From positions 1-64,000 of the forward strand of contig NZ_KB895348.1 of the NCBI RefSeq assembly GCF_000374805.1: a stretch of DNA of 64,000 nucleotides. Reading direction: 5' to 3'. Position 1 is the first letter of the stretch, and each line of letters starts with the position of its first letter. A program made the translations under genes and the position numbers. Below the pieces are notes generated by a model. The model was not told the DNA's origin. It worked only from the letters and a program-made list of their open reading frames with translations, and did not search any database. Shown here piece by piece: positions 39,195 to 48,646 of this stretch. The stretch comes from Chitiniphilus shinanonensis DSM 23277 (GTDB lineage: Bacteria; Pseudomonadota; Gammaproteobacteria; Burkholderiales; Chitinibacteraceae).

Positions 39195-40172
39195 ATGACC
39201 GCATCGTCGATCCGCGCCGCCACCGTCCAGTTCGAAGCCCGCCCCGGCGACAAGGACTACAACCTGGGGCGCATCCGCCACTTCGTCGCCGAGGCCGCCG
39301 CCCAGGGCGTGCAGATGCTGGCGTTCCCGGAAATGTGCGTCACCGGCTACTGGTTCGTGCGCAATCTGGACCGCGCCGGACTGGAGGCGCTGGCCGAGCC
39401 GGTGCCGGACGGCCCGTCGGTGACGGCGCTGCGGGCGCTGGCGGGGCAACACGGCATGCTGATCGGCGCCGGCCTGATCGAGCGCGGCGACGACGGTCGG
39501 CTGCACAACACCTACGCGGTGTGCATGCCCGACGGCCAGGTGCACGCGCACCGCAAGCTGCATGCGTTCGAGCACGAGCACATCCACAGCGGCGACGGCT
39601 ACACCGTGTTCGACACGCCGTGGGGCGTGCGCGCCGGGGTGCTGATCTGCTGGGACAACAACCTGATCGAGAACGCGCGCGCCACCGCGCTGCTGGGCGC
39701 GTCGGTGCTGCTGGCGCCGCACCAGACCGGCGGCACGAACTCGCGCAGCCCGCACGCGATGAAGCCGATCCCGCTCGAACGGTGGCAACGACGCGCCGAG
39801 GACCCGGCCGCCATCGAGGCGGAATTCCGTGGCCCCAACGGGCGCGAATGGCTGCTGCGCTGGCTGCCGTCGCGCGCCCACGACAACGGGATGTTCCTGC
39901 TGTTCAGCAACGGCGTCGGCCAGGACGACGACGAGGTGCGCACCGGCAACGCCATGCTGCTGGACCCGTACGGTCGCATCCTGGCCGAGACCTGGGCCGC
40001 CGCCGACGCGCTGGTGGTGGCCGACCTGGATCTGACGCTGCTACCGCTGTGTTCCGGGCGCCGCTGGATGCAGGGTCGCCGCCCCGAGCTGTACGGCATC
40101 CTGACCGAGCGGCGCGGCGACGAGCGCAACGCCCGCGAGGCGCGCTTTTCCGAGGCGCCGGTCAGGCGTTGA
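39195..40172 (+). CDS. Nitrilase-superfamily carbon-nitrogen hydrolase
   Basis: A 325-residue CN hydrolase with the Glu-Lys-Cys triad visible: Glu in LAFPEMCVTGY, Lys in HAHRKLHAFE, Cys in GVLICWDNNL. The enzyme attacks a nitrile or amide through a Cys thioester. The stretch HQTGGTNSRSPHAMKPIPLERW and the long insert after it fit the aliphatic amidase/N-carbamoyl-type branches rather than NAD synthetase. The substrate cannot be named. GAGGAACCCGCC lies before the ATG. Probably controlled by the divergent LysR regulator. Confidence 0.9.
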   Translation: MTASSIRAATVQFEARPGDKDYNLGRIRHFVAEAAAQGVQMLAFPEMCVTGYWFVRNLDRAGLEALAEPVPDGPSVTALRALAGQHGMLIGAGLIERGDDGRLHNTYAVCMPDGQVHAHRKLHAFEHEHIHSGDGYTVFDTPWGVRAGVLICWDNNLIENARATALLGASVLLAPHQTGGTNSRSPHAMKPIPLERWQRRAEDPAAIEAEFRGPNGREWLLRWLPSRAHDNGMFLLFSNGVGQDDDEVRTGNAMLLDPYGRILAETWAAADALVVADLDLTLLPLCSGRRWMQGRRPELYGILTERRGDERNAREARFSEAPVRR

Positions 40173-40198
40173 GGCGGGGCCTCGTCAATGCACAGCGC

Positions 40199-41620
40199 TC
40201 AGCGTTGCCAGAGCATGTACAAGGCCAGCTCGGCCGTGACGCCAGTGGCGACGCGGCGCGCGGTCACCACATAGCTGGGCAGTTCCATGCCGCCAGGGGA
40301 GCTGACGCGCAACCGGGCGGCCAGACCATCCTTGGCCGTGTAGCCCGCGAACGAAGCCACCAACTGCCCGATCTCGCAGGTATCGTCCTGCCACACGGCC
40401 AGATCGGCGACAGCCTGCTCATTGGCCCGGACTCCCATCGATTCCCACTGGTAGTACAAGCCCTCGTACGTCTCGGGCGGAATCGGACAGATCACCTGCG
40501 CGTGTTTTCCGCCGGCCGGACGACGGATCTGCTCCAGCGGAGTCACCGCCTTGTTCAATGCCGCCAGCCGCGCATCGTCCAGCAGATATGCCTCCCGCCC
40601 GTTGTCGGGGACCTGGCGGCGGGGGACGGAAAAACGGTAACGGTAGTCGATGGTCAACCGGGGCACCTTGGCCAGCAGTTGCAATGGACGTAACAGGTAT
40701 ATCTGGTCCACGCCATACAGGCTGTCGCGATACGCCGCATAAACCCGGCCTTGCAGCCGTATCCAGGTCCCCTGCTGGCGCCCGTCCTCGCTTCCCATCA
40801 TGTAGAGCTGAGGGAATGCGGTGTTGCCGACCGGATCCCACGCCGTGAACGAGCGCAGAAAGCGCTGATTACTCTGCGTCCAGGTGGAAACGAAACGCCA
40901 GCCGATATCGAGACTGTAGTGATCGACCACCAGATCGCGGTCGCCATCGCCATCCAGATCCATGAGGCTGTAGGCGTAATCTCCCCCTTCCCAGCCATCC
41001 ACCCAGTCTTCCCGCAGTAGCTCCCACTCGGCCGGTGTCACGCCTTCGGGGCGCTCGGTCGGGAACAGCAGCTTGTCGTCCGCGCCCGCCTCGGACGCCT
41101 CAGCGCTCGGCTGGTTGCGAAAAGTCGTGACCTCCTGCGCAGGCAGCGCGAACGACTTGAGGGCCGTTTCCAGCGGAAACTCCGCGTCGCGCTCCATTTC
41201 TGCGACCACCGCATCGCGCAACTGGTGCATCGCGGCCTCGTCCACCTGGTCCGGCTGATAGGCCTGCACCTGCCACACCTGCGCCGCCACTTCGGCCAAC
41301 CGCTCCTCGAGGCGGTCGCGCAGGCAGTCTGCCGCGGTGCCACAAGCATCGCGCTGCGCCAGCCAGCGCTGCTGATCCCGCCGCAATGCCGTGCCATCCA
41401 CCTTCGGCTCGCGCTGCAATTGCCGATAGCGACCGGCAATGCGCTCGTCCAGCTTGCGCAGTTCGGGCCGGGCGCAGATCGCCGCCTCCACCGGGGTACG
41501 CGCTGCACTGCGCGCCCCCGTGCGCGCGGTGTCGCAACCGATCCCGGCGCCATCGCCGCTCCCCGCCCACACCAGTCCACCGACCAACCATAGGCCGATG
41601 CCGGCCACTGTCCGTTTCAT
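40199..41620 (-). CDS. Exported protein with LprI-like N-terminal domain (paralogue 1)
   Basis: A 473-residue exported protein: signal peptide MKRTVAGIGLWLVGGLVWAGS. An LprI/DUF1311-like domain follows, with four Cys (near GIGCDTAR, AAICARPELRKLDERI, RDACGTAADC) and the pattern YRQLQREP...RDQQRWLAQRDAC. The LprI family includes periplasmic lysozyme inhibitors. The larger C-terminal part is shared with the next gene. It holds an Asp-rich DLDGDGDRDLVV calcium-loop-like motif, WIRLQGRVYAAYRDSLYG, and PRLTIDYRYRFSVPRRQ. Its function is not known to me. It is the shorter-signal, downstream member of a tandem pair; the 152-base spacer (41621-41772) contains nothing recognisable. Confidence 0.8.
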   Translation of the reverse strand: MKRTVAGIGLWLVGGLVWAGSGDGAGIGCDTARTGARSAARTPVEAAICARPELRKLDERIAGRYRQLQREPKVDGTALRRDQQRWLAQRDACGTAADCLRDRLEERLAEVAAQVWQVQAYQPDQVDEAAMHQLRDAVVAEMERDAEFPLETALKSFALPAQEVTTFRNQPSAEASEAGADDKLLFPTERPEGVTPAEWELLREDWVDGWEGGDYAYSLMDLDGDGDRDLVVDHYSLDIGWRFVSTWTQSNQRFLRSFTAWDPVGNTAFPQLYMMGSEDGRQQGTWIRLQGRVYAAYRDSLYGVDQIYLLRPLQLLAKVPRLTIDYRYRFSVPRRQVPDNGREAYLLDDARLAALNKAVTPLEQIRRPAGGKHAQVICPIPPETYEGLYYQWESMGVRANEQAVADLAVWQDDTCEIGQLVASFAGYTAKDGLAARLRVSSPGGMELPSYVVTARRVATGVTAELALYMLWQR

Positions 41621-41772
41621 TTGTTCCCGTTTCCCACGTGCAACCCACCCTCATGGGCGTGGCGCGCATGTTACCCAACGTTGCAAGAATGCAGAAAGAA
41701 TTAAAAGGGGAAGCGCTAGGGCTGCACAAGCCGGAAGGATGGTTTGACTGCCTCCCACCGCACCCGCCGATC

Positions 41773-43146
41773 TCAGGGCGGATACACCGCCAGTTCCGCG
41801 CCGACGCGGATGGCGCTGCGGCGCGCGCTCAGTTCGTAGAGGGTTTCCGGGCCGGGGCTTCCCGGCTTCTTGATCTGCAACTGGGCGCTCAGGCCGTGAG
41901 TGCGATCGTACTGCCCGAACCAGTCGATCAGTTGCCCGACGTGGCATGCGCCGTCCAGCCAGACCGGCAGGTCGGCGACGATCTCGAAGCTGTAGTGGCC
42001 GGGGCCGAAGCCGTACCAGTCGGCCTGGTTCTCCTCCGGGGTGCCGGGCGGGATCGGGCAGAGCGGCCCGTCGGCGGGCGGCCCGGCGTGGAAGGCGTCC
42101 GGGTCGGCCACCGCCTGGTTCAGCGCGGCCAGTCGCTGCTCGTCCAGCTGGTACGGCGGCTGGCCGGCTTCCGGCCGCTGCTGGCGGGGCACGGTGAAAT
42201 GGTAGCGATAGTCGACGGTCAGGCGCGGCACCAGCGCCAGGGTGCGCAGCGGCCGCAGCAGGTAGAGCCGGTCGCTGCCGTACACGCTGTCGCGCAGCGC
42301 GGTGTAGACGCGGCCTTGCAGGCGGACCCAGGTCGCCTGCTGGTTGCCGCCGCGGCCGTTGATCGCGTAAAGCGATTCGTCGCCGGCCTCGCCCGCCGCC
42401 GGTCTGGCGCGCGCCGGGGCCACGAAACGACCGCCGCGCCGTTCCAGGGCGATGGCGTAACTCCACAGGCCGGTGCCGCCCTGGTAACTGTCGATCAGCA
42501 GATCGCGGTCGCCATCGCCGTCCAGGTCGATCAGTTCATAGCCCGCGTTGCCGGATTCGCCGCCGCCTTCCACCTGCGATGCCCGCAACGCGCGCCACTC
42601 GTCCGGGGTGACGCCGGCCGGACGCTCGCTCGGGAAGCGCGCGTCGGCGTCCTCCGGCGCGTCGGGCGGCCGCACGTTGCGGAAGCGGGTGACGCGCTCG
42701 GGCGGCAAGGCGAACGCGGCCAAAGCGGTTTCCAGCGGGAACTCCTCGTCGCGCGCCATCGCGGCGGCCACGGCGTCGCGCAACTGGCGCATCGCGGCCC
42801 GGTCCACGCCATCCGGCTGATAGGCGCGCGCCACGTGCAGTTGGAGATCCAGCGCCGCGCTCCGCTCCACATGGCGTTGCAGCAGGCAATCCGCCTCGGC
42901 GCCGCAGGCGTCGCGTTGCGTCAGCCAGCGTCGCTGCGCCTGCCGCAGCGCCACGCCGTCCACCGTGGGTTCGCGCTGCAATTGGCGGTACAGCCCGGCG
43001 ACGTCGCGATCCATCAGGCGCAGTTCGGGCCGGGCGCAGATGGTGCTGTCCACCACCGTGCGCGCCGCCGCGCAATCGATGCCGGCGGCGTCGGTGCCCG
43101 CCATCAATGCCAGCCACAGGCCGATGCCGCTCGCGATCCGTTTCAT
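41773..43146 (-). CDS. Exported protein with LprI-like N-terminal domain (paralogue 2)
   Basis: A 457-residue paralogue of the neighbouring gene. The signal peptide is MKRIASGIGLWLALMAGTDA. The LprI-like part has STICARPELRLMDRDVAGLYRQLQREP and RRWLTQRDACGAEADCLLQ. The shared C-terminal part has LIDLDGDGDRDLLID, TWVRLQGRVYTALRDSVYGSDRLYLLRPLR and PRLTVDYRYHFTVPRQQ. The same domain order and near-equal length show a tandem duplication followed by strong divergence. AGGAAAGC precedes the ATG. Lysozyme inhibition is only a family-based possibility for the first 100 residues. Confidence 0.8.
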   Translation of the reverse strand: MKRIASGIGLWLALMAGTDAAGIDCAAARTVVDSTICARPELRLMDRDVAGLYRQLQREPTVDGVALRQAQRRWLTQRDACGAEADCLLQRHVERSAALDLQLHVARAYQPDGVDRAAMRQLRDAVAAAMARDEEFPLETALAAFALPPERVTRFRNVRPPDAPEDADARFPSERPAGVTPDEWRALRASQVEGGGESGNAGYELIDLDGDGDRDLLIDSYQGGTGLWSYAIALERRGGRFVAPARARPAAGEAGDESLYAINGRGGNQQATWVRLQGRVYTALRDSVYGSDRLYLLRPLRTLALVPRLTVDYRYHFTVPRQQRPEAGQPPYQLDEQRLAALNQAVADPDAFHAGPPADGPLCPIPPGTPEENQADWYGFGPGHYSFEIVADLPVWLDGACHVGQLIDWFGQYDRTHGLSAQLQIKKPGSPGPETLYELSARRSAIRVGAELAVYPP

Positions 43147-43221
43147 GCTTTCCTGCCATCCATACGCCGGGGCCCGGCCGAGCCGGGATTATCCACCAGC
43201 GCAAGCAGAACGTCAGGACGC

Positions 43222-43247
43222 AAAAAGGGGCGGCACCAGGGCCGCCC
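43222..43247 (-). terminator. Rho-independent terminator after the BON gene
   Basis: Read on the minus strand: GGGCGGC, CCTGGT loop, GCCGCCC, then CTTTTTG. It lies about 75 bases past the BON-gene stop and ahead of the LprI-like pair. Confidence 0.8.
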
Positions 43248-43322
43248 AAGCAGGGTGTTGCAATCCAATCGAAGGGGCCGGAATGCGCTCCGGCCGGGCG
43301 TCAGGGCGATTCGCCCCGGGGC

Positions 43323-43655
43323 TCAGGCGGCCTTGACCGTCAGCGCGCTCTTCACGTCCTTCACGCCTTCCACCGAGGCGGCGATCTCGATGGCGCGCAC
43401 GCCGGCGTCGGGGGTTTCCACGGTGCCGGACAGCATCACCACGCCCTTCTCGGTGGTGACCTTCACGTCGAGCGCGGAAAGCTGCTTGTCCTTCATCAGC
43501 GCGGCTTTCACCTTGGTGGTGATGGTGGCGTCGTCCACGTAGGCACTGACGGCGCCGGTGGTGTCGGCGTCGTCGGCGGCGTGCAGCGGGGCGATGGCGG
43601 CGGTGGACAGGGCGGCGGCGGCGAAGGTGCGGGCAAGCAGGGTACGGAAGGTCAT
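43323..43655 (-). CDS. Periplasmic BON-domain protein (OsmY-like)
   Basis: A 110-residue exported protein: signal peptide MTFRTLLARTFAAAALSTAAIAPLHAA, then one BON domain (ITTKVKAALMKDKQLSALDV, VVMLSGTVETPDAGVRAIEIA, VEGVKDVKSALTV). BON proteins such as OsmY bind membranes and respond to envelope or osmotic stress. AAGGAGATACCC lies directly before the ATG, a near-perfect ribosome site. It is monocistronic between a terminator and a 229-base upstream gap. Confidence 0.9.
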   Translation of the reverse strand: MTFRTLLARTFAAAALSTAAIAPLHAADDADTTGAVSAYVDDATITTKVKAALMKDKQLSALDVKVTTEKGVVMLSGTVETPDAGVRAIEIAASVEGVKDVKSALTVKAA

Positions 43656-43814
43656 GGGTATCTCCTTGGATGACGCGCCGGGGGAAGCGCGGATCTTGCA
43701 CGACAAGGCGGAAAGCCTTGTTGGGCTTCGGTACAGCAAGGCCCGTGCCACCCACGGAAAACCCAGCGAAATCAAAGCATTGCGCAGAGCGGTGCCGCAA
43801 GCCGGCGCAGGCCG

Positions 43815-43853
43815 CCACCCGCTGTTGTCGCCGCAGGGCGACAGCAGGGGTGG
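43815..43853. repeat. Imperfect hairpin between glrR and the BON gene
   Basis: CCACCCGCTGTTGTCGCC, GCAG loop, GGCGACAGCAGGGGTGG. There is no T-run, so it is not a standard terminator for glrR, though it lies 32 bases past the glrR stop. The rest of the gap 43656-43884 shows nothing further. Confidence 0.6.
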
Positions 43854-43884
43854 CATACCCTACAAACCGATGATTACTAAAGGA

Positions 43885-45267
<1,383 letters not shown>

Positions 45268-45272
45268 GGGGC

Positions 45273-45818
45273 TCACTTGGTGGCGGGCGCGCTGGGCCGT
45301 GCCGGCAGCGTGCTTTCGATTTTCTTCAACGCCTCGACCTTGGCGTTGGCCTCGTCGGCGCGGCGCTGCTCGTCCTTGACCTGCTGCGCCAGCCGGTCGG
45401 CCTGGTCCTCCAGCTTGCGGCGCTCGTTGAACTGCGCCTGCAACACGGCGGCCAGCGGCTTGAACGGCGCGGCGACCTCTTCGGTGGATTTGCCGAGCGC
45501 GTCCAGCAGGCCGATGGCGCGTGCCAGCTCGCCGTTGCCGTGCATGCGCGACAGCACCAGCGCGCGCTTGAGGGTGGTGTCGGGGCCGGACGGCTCGCCG
45601 GCCAGCGCGGCCAGTTCGCGCGCCAGCTCGGCGGCGGTGAGGTTGCGCACCCGCGCGCCATAGGCCAGCACGGCGTCCACTTCGCTGGGCAGGTGCTCCA
45701 CGTAGACCACCGGCTCGGGCGTGGGCGTCGGTTCGGGGGCGGGTTGCGGCGGGGGCGGCGGCGGTGTGACGCAGGCGGCCAGCCACAGCGGGGCGAGGAT
45801 CACGGCAAGACGTTTCAT
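45273..45818 (-). CDS. qseG: QseG-like outer-membrane lipoprotein
   Basis: A 181-residue lipoprotein with signal MKRLAVILAPLWLAAC, lipobox LAAC, then a Pro-rich stretch (PPPPPPQPAPEPTPTPEP). A helical body follows, with a coiled coil near the C-terminus (EDQADRLAQQVKDEQRRADEANAKVEALKKI). By position between kinase and regulator genes and by layout it matches QseG, which binds the periplasmic part of the kinase. ATG overlaps the glrK stop by four bases (ATGA). Confidence 0.85.
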   Translation of the reverse strand: MKRLAVILAPLWLAACVTPPPPPPQPAPEPTPTPEPVVYVEHLPSEVDAVLAYGARVRNLTAAELARELAALAGEPSGPDTTLKRALVLSRMHGNGELARAIGLLDALGKSTEEVAAPFKPLAAVLQAQFNERRKLEDQADRLAQQVKDEQRRADEANAKVEALKKIESTLPARPSAPATK

Positions 45819-47269
45819 AGCGGCAATTCGATCCTGAAATGCGCGCCGCGTTCACTCGGCAGCAGCGCGATGGTGCCGCCCAGGGCGGCGATGTATTCGT
45901 GGACGATGGACAGCCCGATGCCGCTGCCATGGCGGGCACCCGGCGGCTGGCGGCGCCCCTGGTAGAACGGTTCGAAGATGCGCGCAGCGTCGTCGGACGC
46001 CACGCCGGGGCCGTCGTCGCGGCAGTCGATCCACACCGCGCCCGGCCGCGCGCTCACCCCGAAGCGGATGCGCCCGCCTTGCGGGCTGAAGCGGATGGCG
46101 TTGGACAGCAGGTTGCCGAACACGGCGCCGAGCTGGTCGGCGTCGGCCAGCAGGGTTGCGTCGTCGCCCTCGACCGTCACGCTCAGGCCGTGCGCCTGCC
46201 ATTGCAGGCGCTGGGATTCGACGGCGGCGGCGATCGCCGGTTGCAACGCCAGTCGGGCATGAACGGCACGGCCGGCGTCGAACACGGCGGCGTTGTAGCG
46301 CAGCAGGTCCTCGATCTGGGTCTGCAAGGCGGCGACATTCTGCCTGAGGATGCCGACCACTTCGTGCTGCGCCGGCGCCAGCGGGCCGGGCACTTCGTCG
46401 TCCAGCAACGCCACGCCTTCGCGCAGCGATGCCAGCGGGGTCTTCAGTTCGTGCGAGACATGCCGCAGGAAGCGCGCCTTGTCGGCCTCCAGCGCGGCCA
46501 GCCGGCGCCGCAGCCAGTCGAGCTGCGCGGCGACGCGGCGCAGGTCTTCCGGGCCGCGCACGGCGATCTCCTGGTCGAAGCGGCCCTCGCCCAGGCGCGC
46601 GATGGCGCGTTCCAGCCGCGCCAGCGGCCGGGTCAGCCACAGGCCGAAACACAGCGCCAGCAGCACCGCCAGCACCGCGGCGGCGGCCACCTGCGCGCCG
46701 AGCAGGCCGCGCTGGCGTTCCAGTTCGGCGATCAGCGCGTCGTTGCCGCGCTCGACGCGGCGCTTGGCGGTCAGCGCCAGCCGCTCGTTCACGTCGCGCA
46801 ACTGGGCGAAGTGCGCGAACAGCGCGGCCTCGCCGCCGCGCCGGGGCTTGCCGGCCTCCAGCAGTTGCCGCGCGCCCTCGCCGTGGCGCTGCCAGGCGTC
46901 GAAATCGCTGGCGGACGCCTCGGGCAGCACGCCGGCCAGGGTGTCGAGCGCCACCCGCGCCTCTTTCCAGGCGTCGAGGAAGCGTTGCAGGAACACCGGG
47001 TCGTCCAGCACCAGGAACTGGCGGGCGCTGCGTTCCATGGTCAGGGTGCGCTCGCCCAGGCGCTCGGCGGCCTCGGTCAGCCGCACCGCCTCGCGCGCCG
47101 ATTCGCGGCTGTGCGCGGCCAGCCGTTCCAGCGTCACCAGCACGTACAGCGAGCTGGCCGACAGCACGGCGCCCACCAGCAGGAACGCCACCAGCAGCAG
47201 CTGGCGGAACGACAGCCGATAGCGCAGCGGCGTGCGTTGCGACGCGTCGCGCGCGGTGTCGCGGCTCAC
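45815..47269 (-). CDS. glrK: Sensor histidine kinase GlrK/QseE type
   Basis: A 484-residue membrane kinase. TM1 is near residues 21-42 (LLLVAFLLVGAVLSASSLYVLV), a roughly 140-residue periplasmic helical sensor follows, TM2 is near 182-203, then HAMP. The phospho-acceptor is in FLRHVSHELKTPLASLREG. The ATPase has N-box LLSNAIRFSPQGG, G1 DCRDDGPGV, the F-box and G2 GSGIGLSIV. Start is taken as GTG 47269 (VSRDTARDAS), which overlaps the ptsJ stop as GTGA; no better in-frame start precedes TM1. Translational coupling to ptsJ follows from this overlap. Confidence 0.92.
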   Translation of the reverse strand: MSRDTARDASQRTPLRYRLSFRQLLLVAFLLVGAVLSASSLYVLVTLERLAAHSRESAREAVRLTEAAERLGERTLTMERSARQFLVLDDPVFLQRFLDAWKEARVALDTLAGVLPEASASDFDAWQRHGEGARQLLEAGKPRRGGEAALFAHFAQLRDVNERLALTAKRRVERGNDALIAELERQRGLLGAQVAAAAVLAVLLALCFGLWLTRPLARLERAIARLGEGRFDQEIAVRGPEDLRRVAAQLDWLRRRLAALEADKARFLRHVSHELKTPLASLREGVALLDDEVPGPLAPAQHEVVGILRQNVAALQTQIEDLLRYNAAVFDAGRAVHARLALQPAIAAAVESQRLQWQAHGLSVTVEGDDATLLADADQLGAVFGNLLSNAIRFSPQGGRIRFGVSARPGAVWIDCRDDGPGVASDDAARIFEPFYQGRRQPPGARHGSGIGLSIVHEYIAALGGTIALLPSERGAHFRIELPL

Positions 47270-48612
47270 GCGGCCGCCCCCAGCCCGCCCAGGCAGTCGG
47301 CGATGGCGCCGGCCAGCTCGTCGGCGCGTTCGGCCGGCAGCGCAGCGCAGCTGACGCGCAGCGCCGACAGCCGCCGCGTGACGCGGAAGGCGTCGCCCGC
47401 GCGCACCAGGTAGCCGCGCGCCGCCAGCGCCTGCGCCACCACCGCGTCGTCGGCCAGCGGCAGCCACACGTTCAGCCCCTCGCCAGCCTGCGCCGCCAGC
47501 CCGCGCCGCCGCAGGGCGTCGGTCAGCGCGACATGACGCTCGGCGTAGCAGGCGGCGGCGCGGCGACGCAGTGTTTCGGTCTCCGGCGCGCGCAGCAGCG
47601 CCAGCGCCAGCCGTTGCAGCAAAAAGCTGGGCCAGCGCGGGCCGACGTACTGGCGGCGCTGCACCCGGGTCAGCGTGGTGAGGTCGCCAGTGAGGAAGGC
47701 CAGCCGCAGATCCGGCCCCAGCCACTTGGACAGCGAACGCACCGCCGCCCAGCGCGCGCGGCCCGGCGAGACCAGCGACGGCGTGGCGGCGTCGGTGAAG
47801 GCGGCGAAGTGGTCGTCCTCGATCAGCAACAGTTCGGGATGGGCATCGACCACGGCGCGCAGCGCGGCGGCGCGCTCGGGCGTGGTGTTCACCCCGGTGG
47901 GATTGTGCGAATACGGTGTCCACAACAGCGCCTTGGGCTTGCGCGCCAGCGCCGCCGCCAGCGCGTCCGGCAGCATGCCATCGCCGTCGAGCGGCACGCC
48001 GATCAGGGTCACGCCCATCTGCCGCAGCAGCGCCAGCGAGCCGGGAAAGCACGGCTCCTCGACCAGCACGGTGTCGCCCGGCGCCAGCCATGCCGCCAGC
48101 ACGCGCTCGATGCCGTCCAGCGCGCCATGCGTCAGCAGCGGCTCGGCCACCTCGGCGCCGATACGGCCCTGGCGCAGCCACCAGTCGCGGCCCCACGCCT
48201 GGAGGTCGGCCAGATAGCAGGGCTGGCCGTACAGGGCGGGCGGCTCCGCCGGCAACGCCGCCAGGTACGGCGCGTAGTCGGGCAGCAACGCCGGGTCGGG
48301 GTTGCCCGACGCCAGTTCCAGCATGCCCGGCGCCGAGGTGAAGGCGTGCACGCCCAGCGGCATGCCCAGCCGGGTGCGCGGGGCGACGCGGGTGCCGGCG
48401 CGCCCGGCCGCTTCGGCCAGGCCGGCGGCGATCAGCTTGCGGTAGGCGGCGGCGACGGTGTTGCGGTTGACCGCCAGCGCCTGCGCCAGCGCGCGGATCG
48501 GCGGCAACGCTTCGCCCTGGCCCAGCGTGCCGTCTTCGATCAGCTCGCGCACGTGGACGAAGATGTCGTCCGCGCCACGGCCCTTGCAGTCAAGAATCGT
48601 TCTTTGTACCAT
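47266..48612 (-). CDS. ptsJ: MocR-family regulator with aminotransferase domain, PtsJ type
   Basis: A 448-residue GntR-winged-helix/type I aminotransferase fusion. The N-terminal part reads FVHVRELIEDGTLGQGEALPPIRALAQALAVNRNTVAAAYRKL. The aminotransferase-like part has the PLP Lys in RSLSKWLGPDLRLAF, NPTG in SHNPTGVN, and IEDDHFA. The order and many motifs match Salmonella PtsJ (GNPDP, LYG, AIDAIERLL-like, WLP). MocR regulators sense pyridoxal phosphate or amino compounds. It is divergent from the MFS gene with 34 bases between (48613-48646). The dyad around TTTGTAC...CTACAAAT there is a candidate operator. Confidence 0.87.
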   Translation of the reverse strand: MVQRTILDCKGRGADDIFVHVRELIEDGTLGQGEALPPIRALAQALAVNRNTVAAAYRKLIAAGLAEAAGRAGTRVAPRTRLGMPLGVHAFTSAPGMLELASGNPDPALLPDYAPYLAALPAEPPALYGQPCYLADLQAWGRDWWLRQGRIGAEVAEPLLTHGALDGIERVLAAWLAPGDTVLVEEPCFPGSLALLRQMGVTLIGVPLDGDGMLPDALAAALARKPKALLWTPYSHNPTGVNTTPERAAALRAVVDAHPELLLIEDDHFAAFTDAATPSLVSPGRARWAAVRSLSKWLGPDLRLAFLTGDLTTLTRVQRRQYVGPRWPSFLLQRLALALLRAPETETLRRRAAACYAERHVALTDALRRRGLAAQAGEGLNVWLPLADDAVVAQALAARGYLVRAGDAFRVTRRLSALRVSCAALPAERADELAGAIADCLGGLGAAA

Positions 48613-48646
48613 CCAAATCTACAAATACGTCATAGGACAAATAAAC

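Noticed and set aside
43656-43856. Extended start for the BON-domain protein at 43856
   Set aside because: The ATG at 43655 has a near-perfect ribosome site and begins a signal peptide; the extension would bury it.
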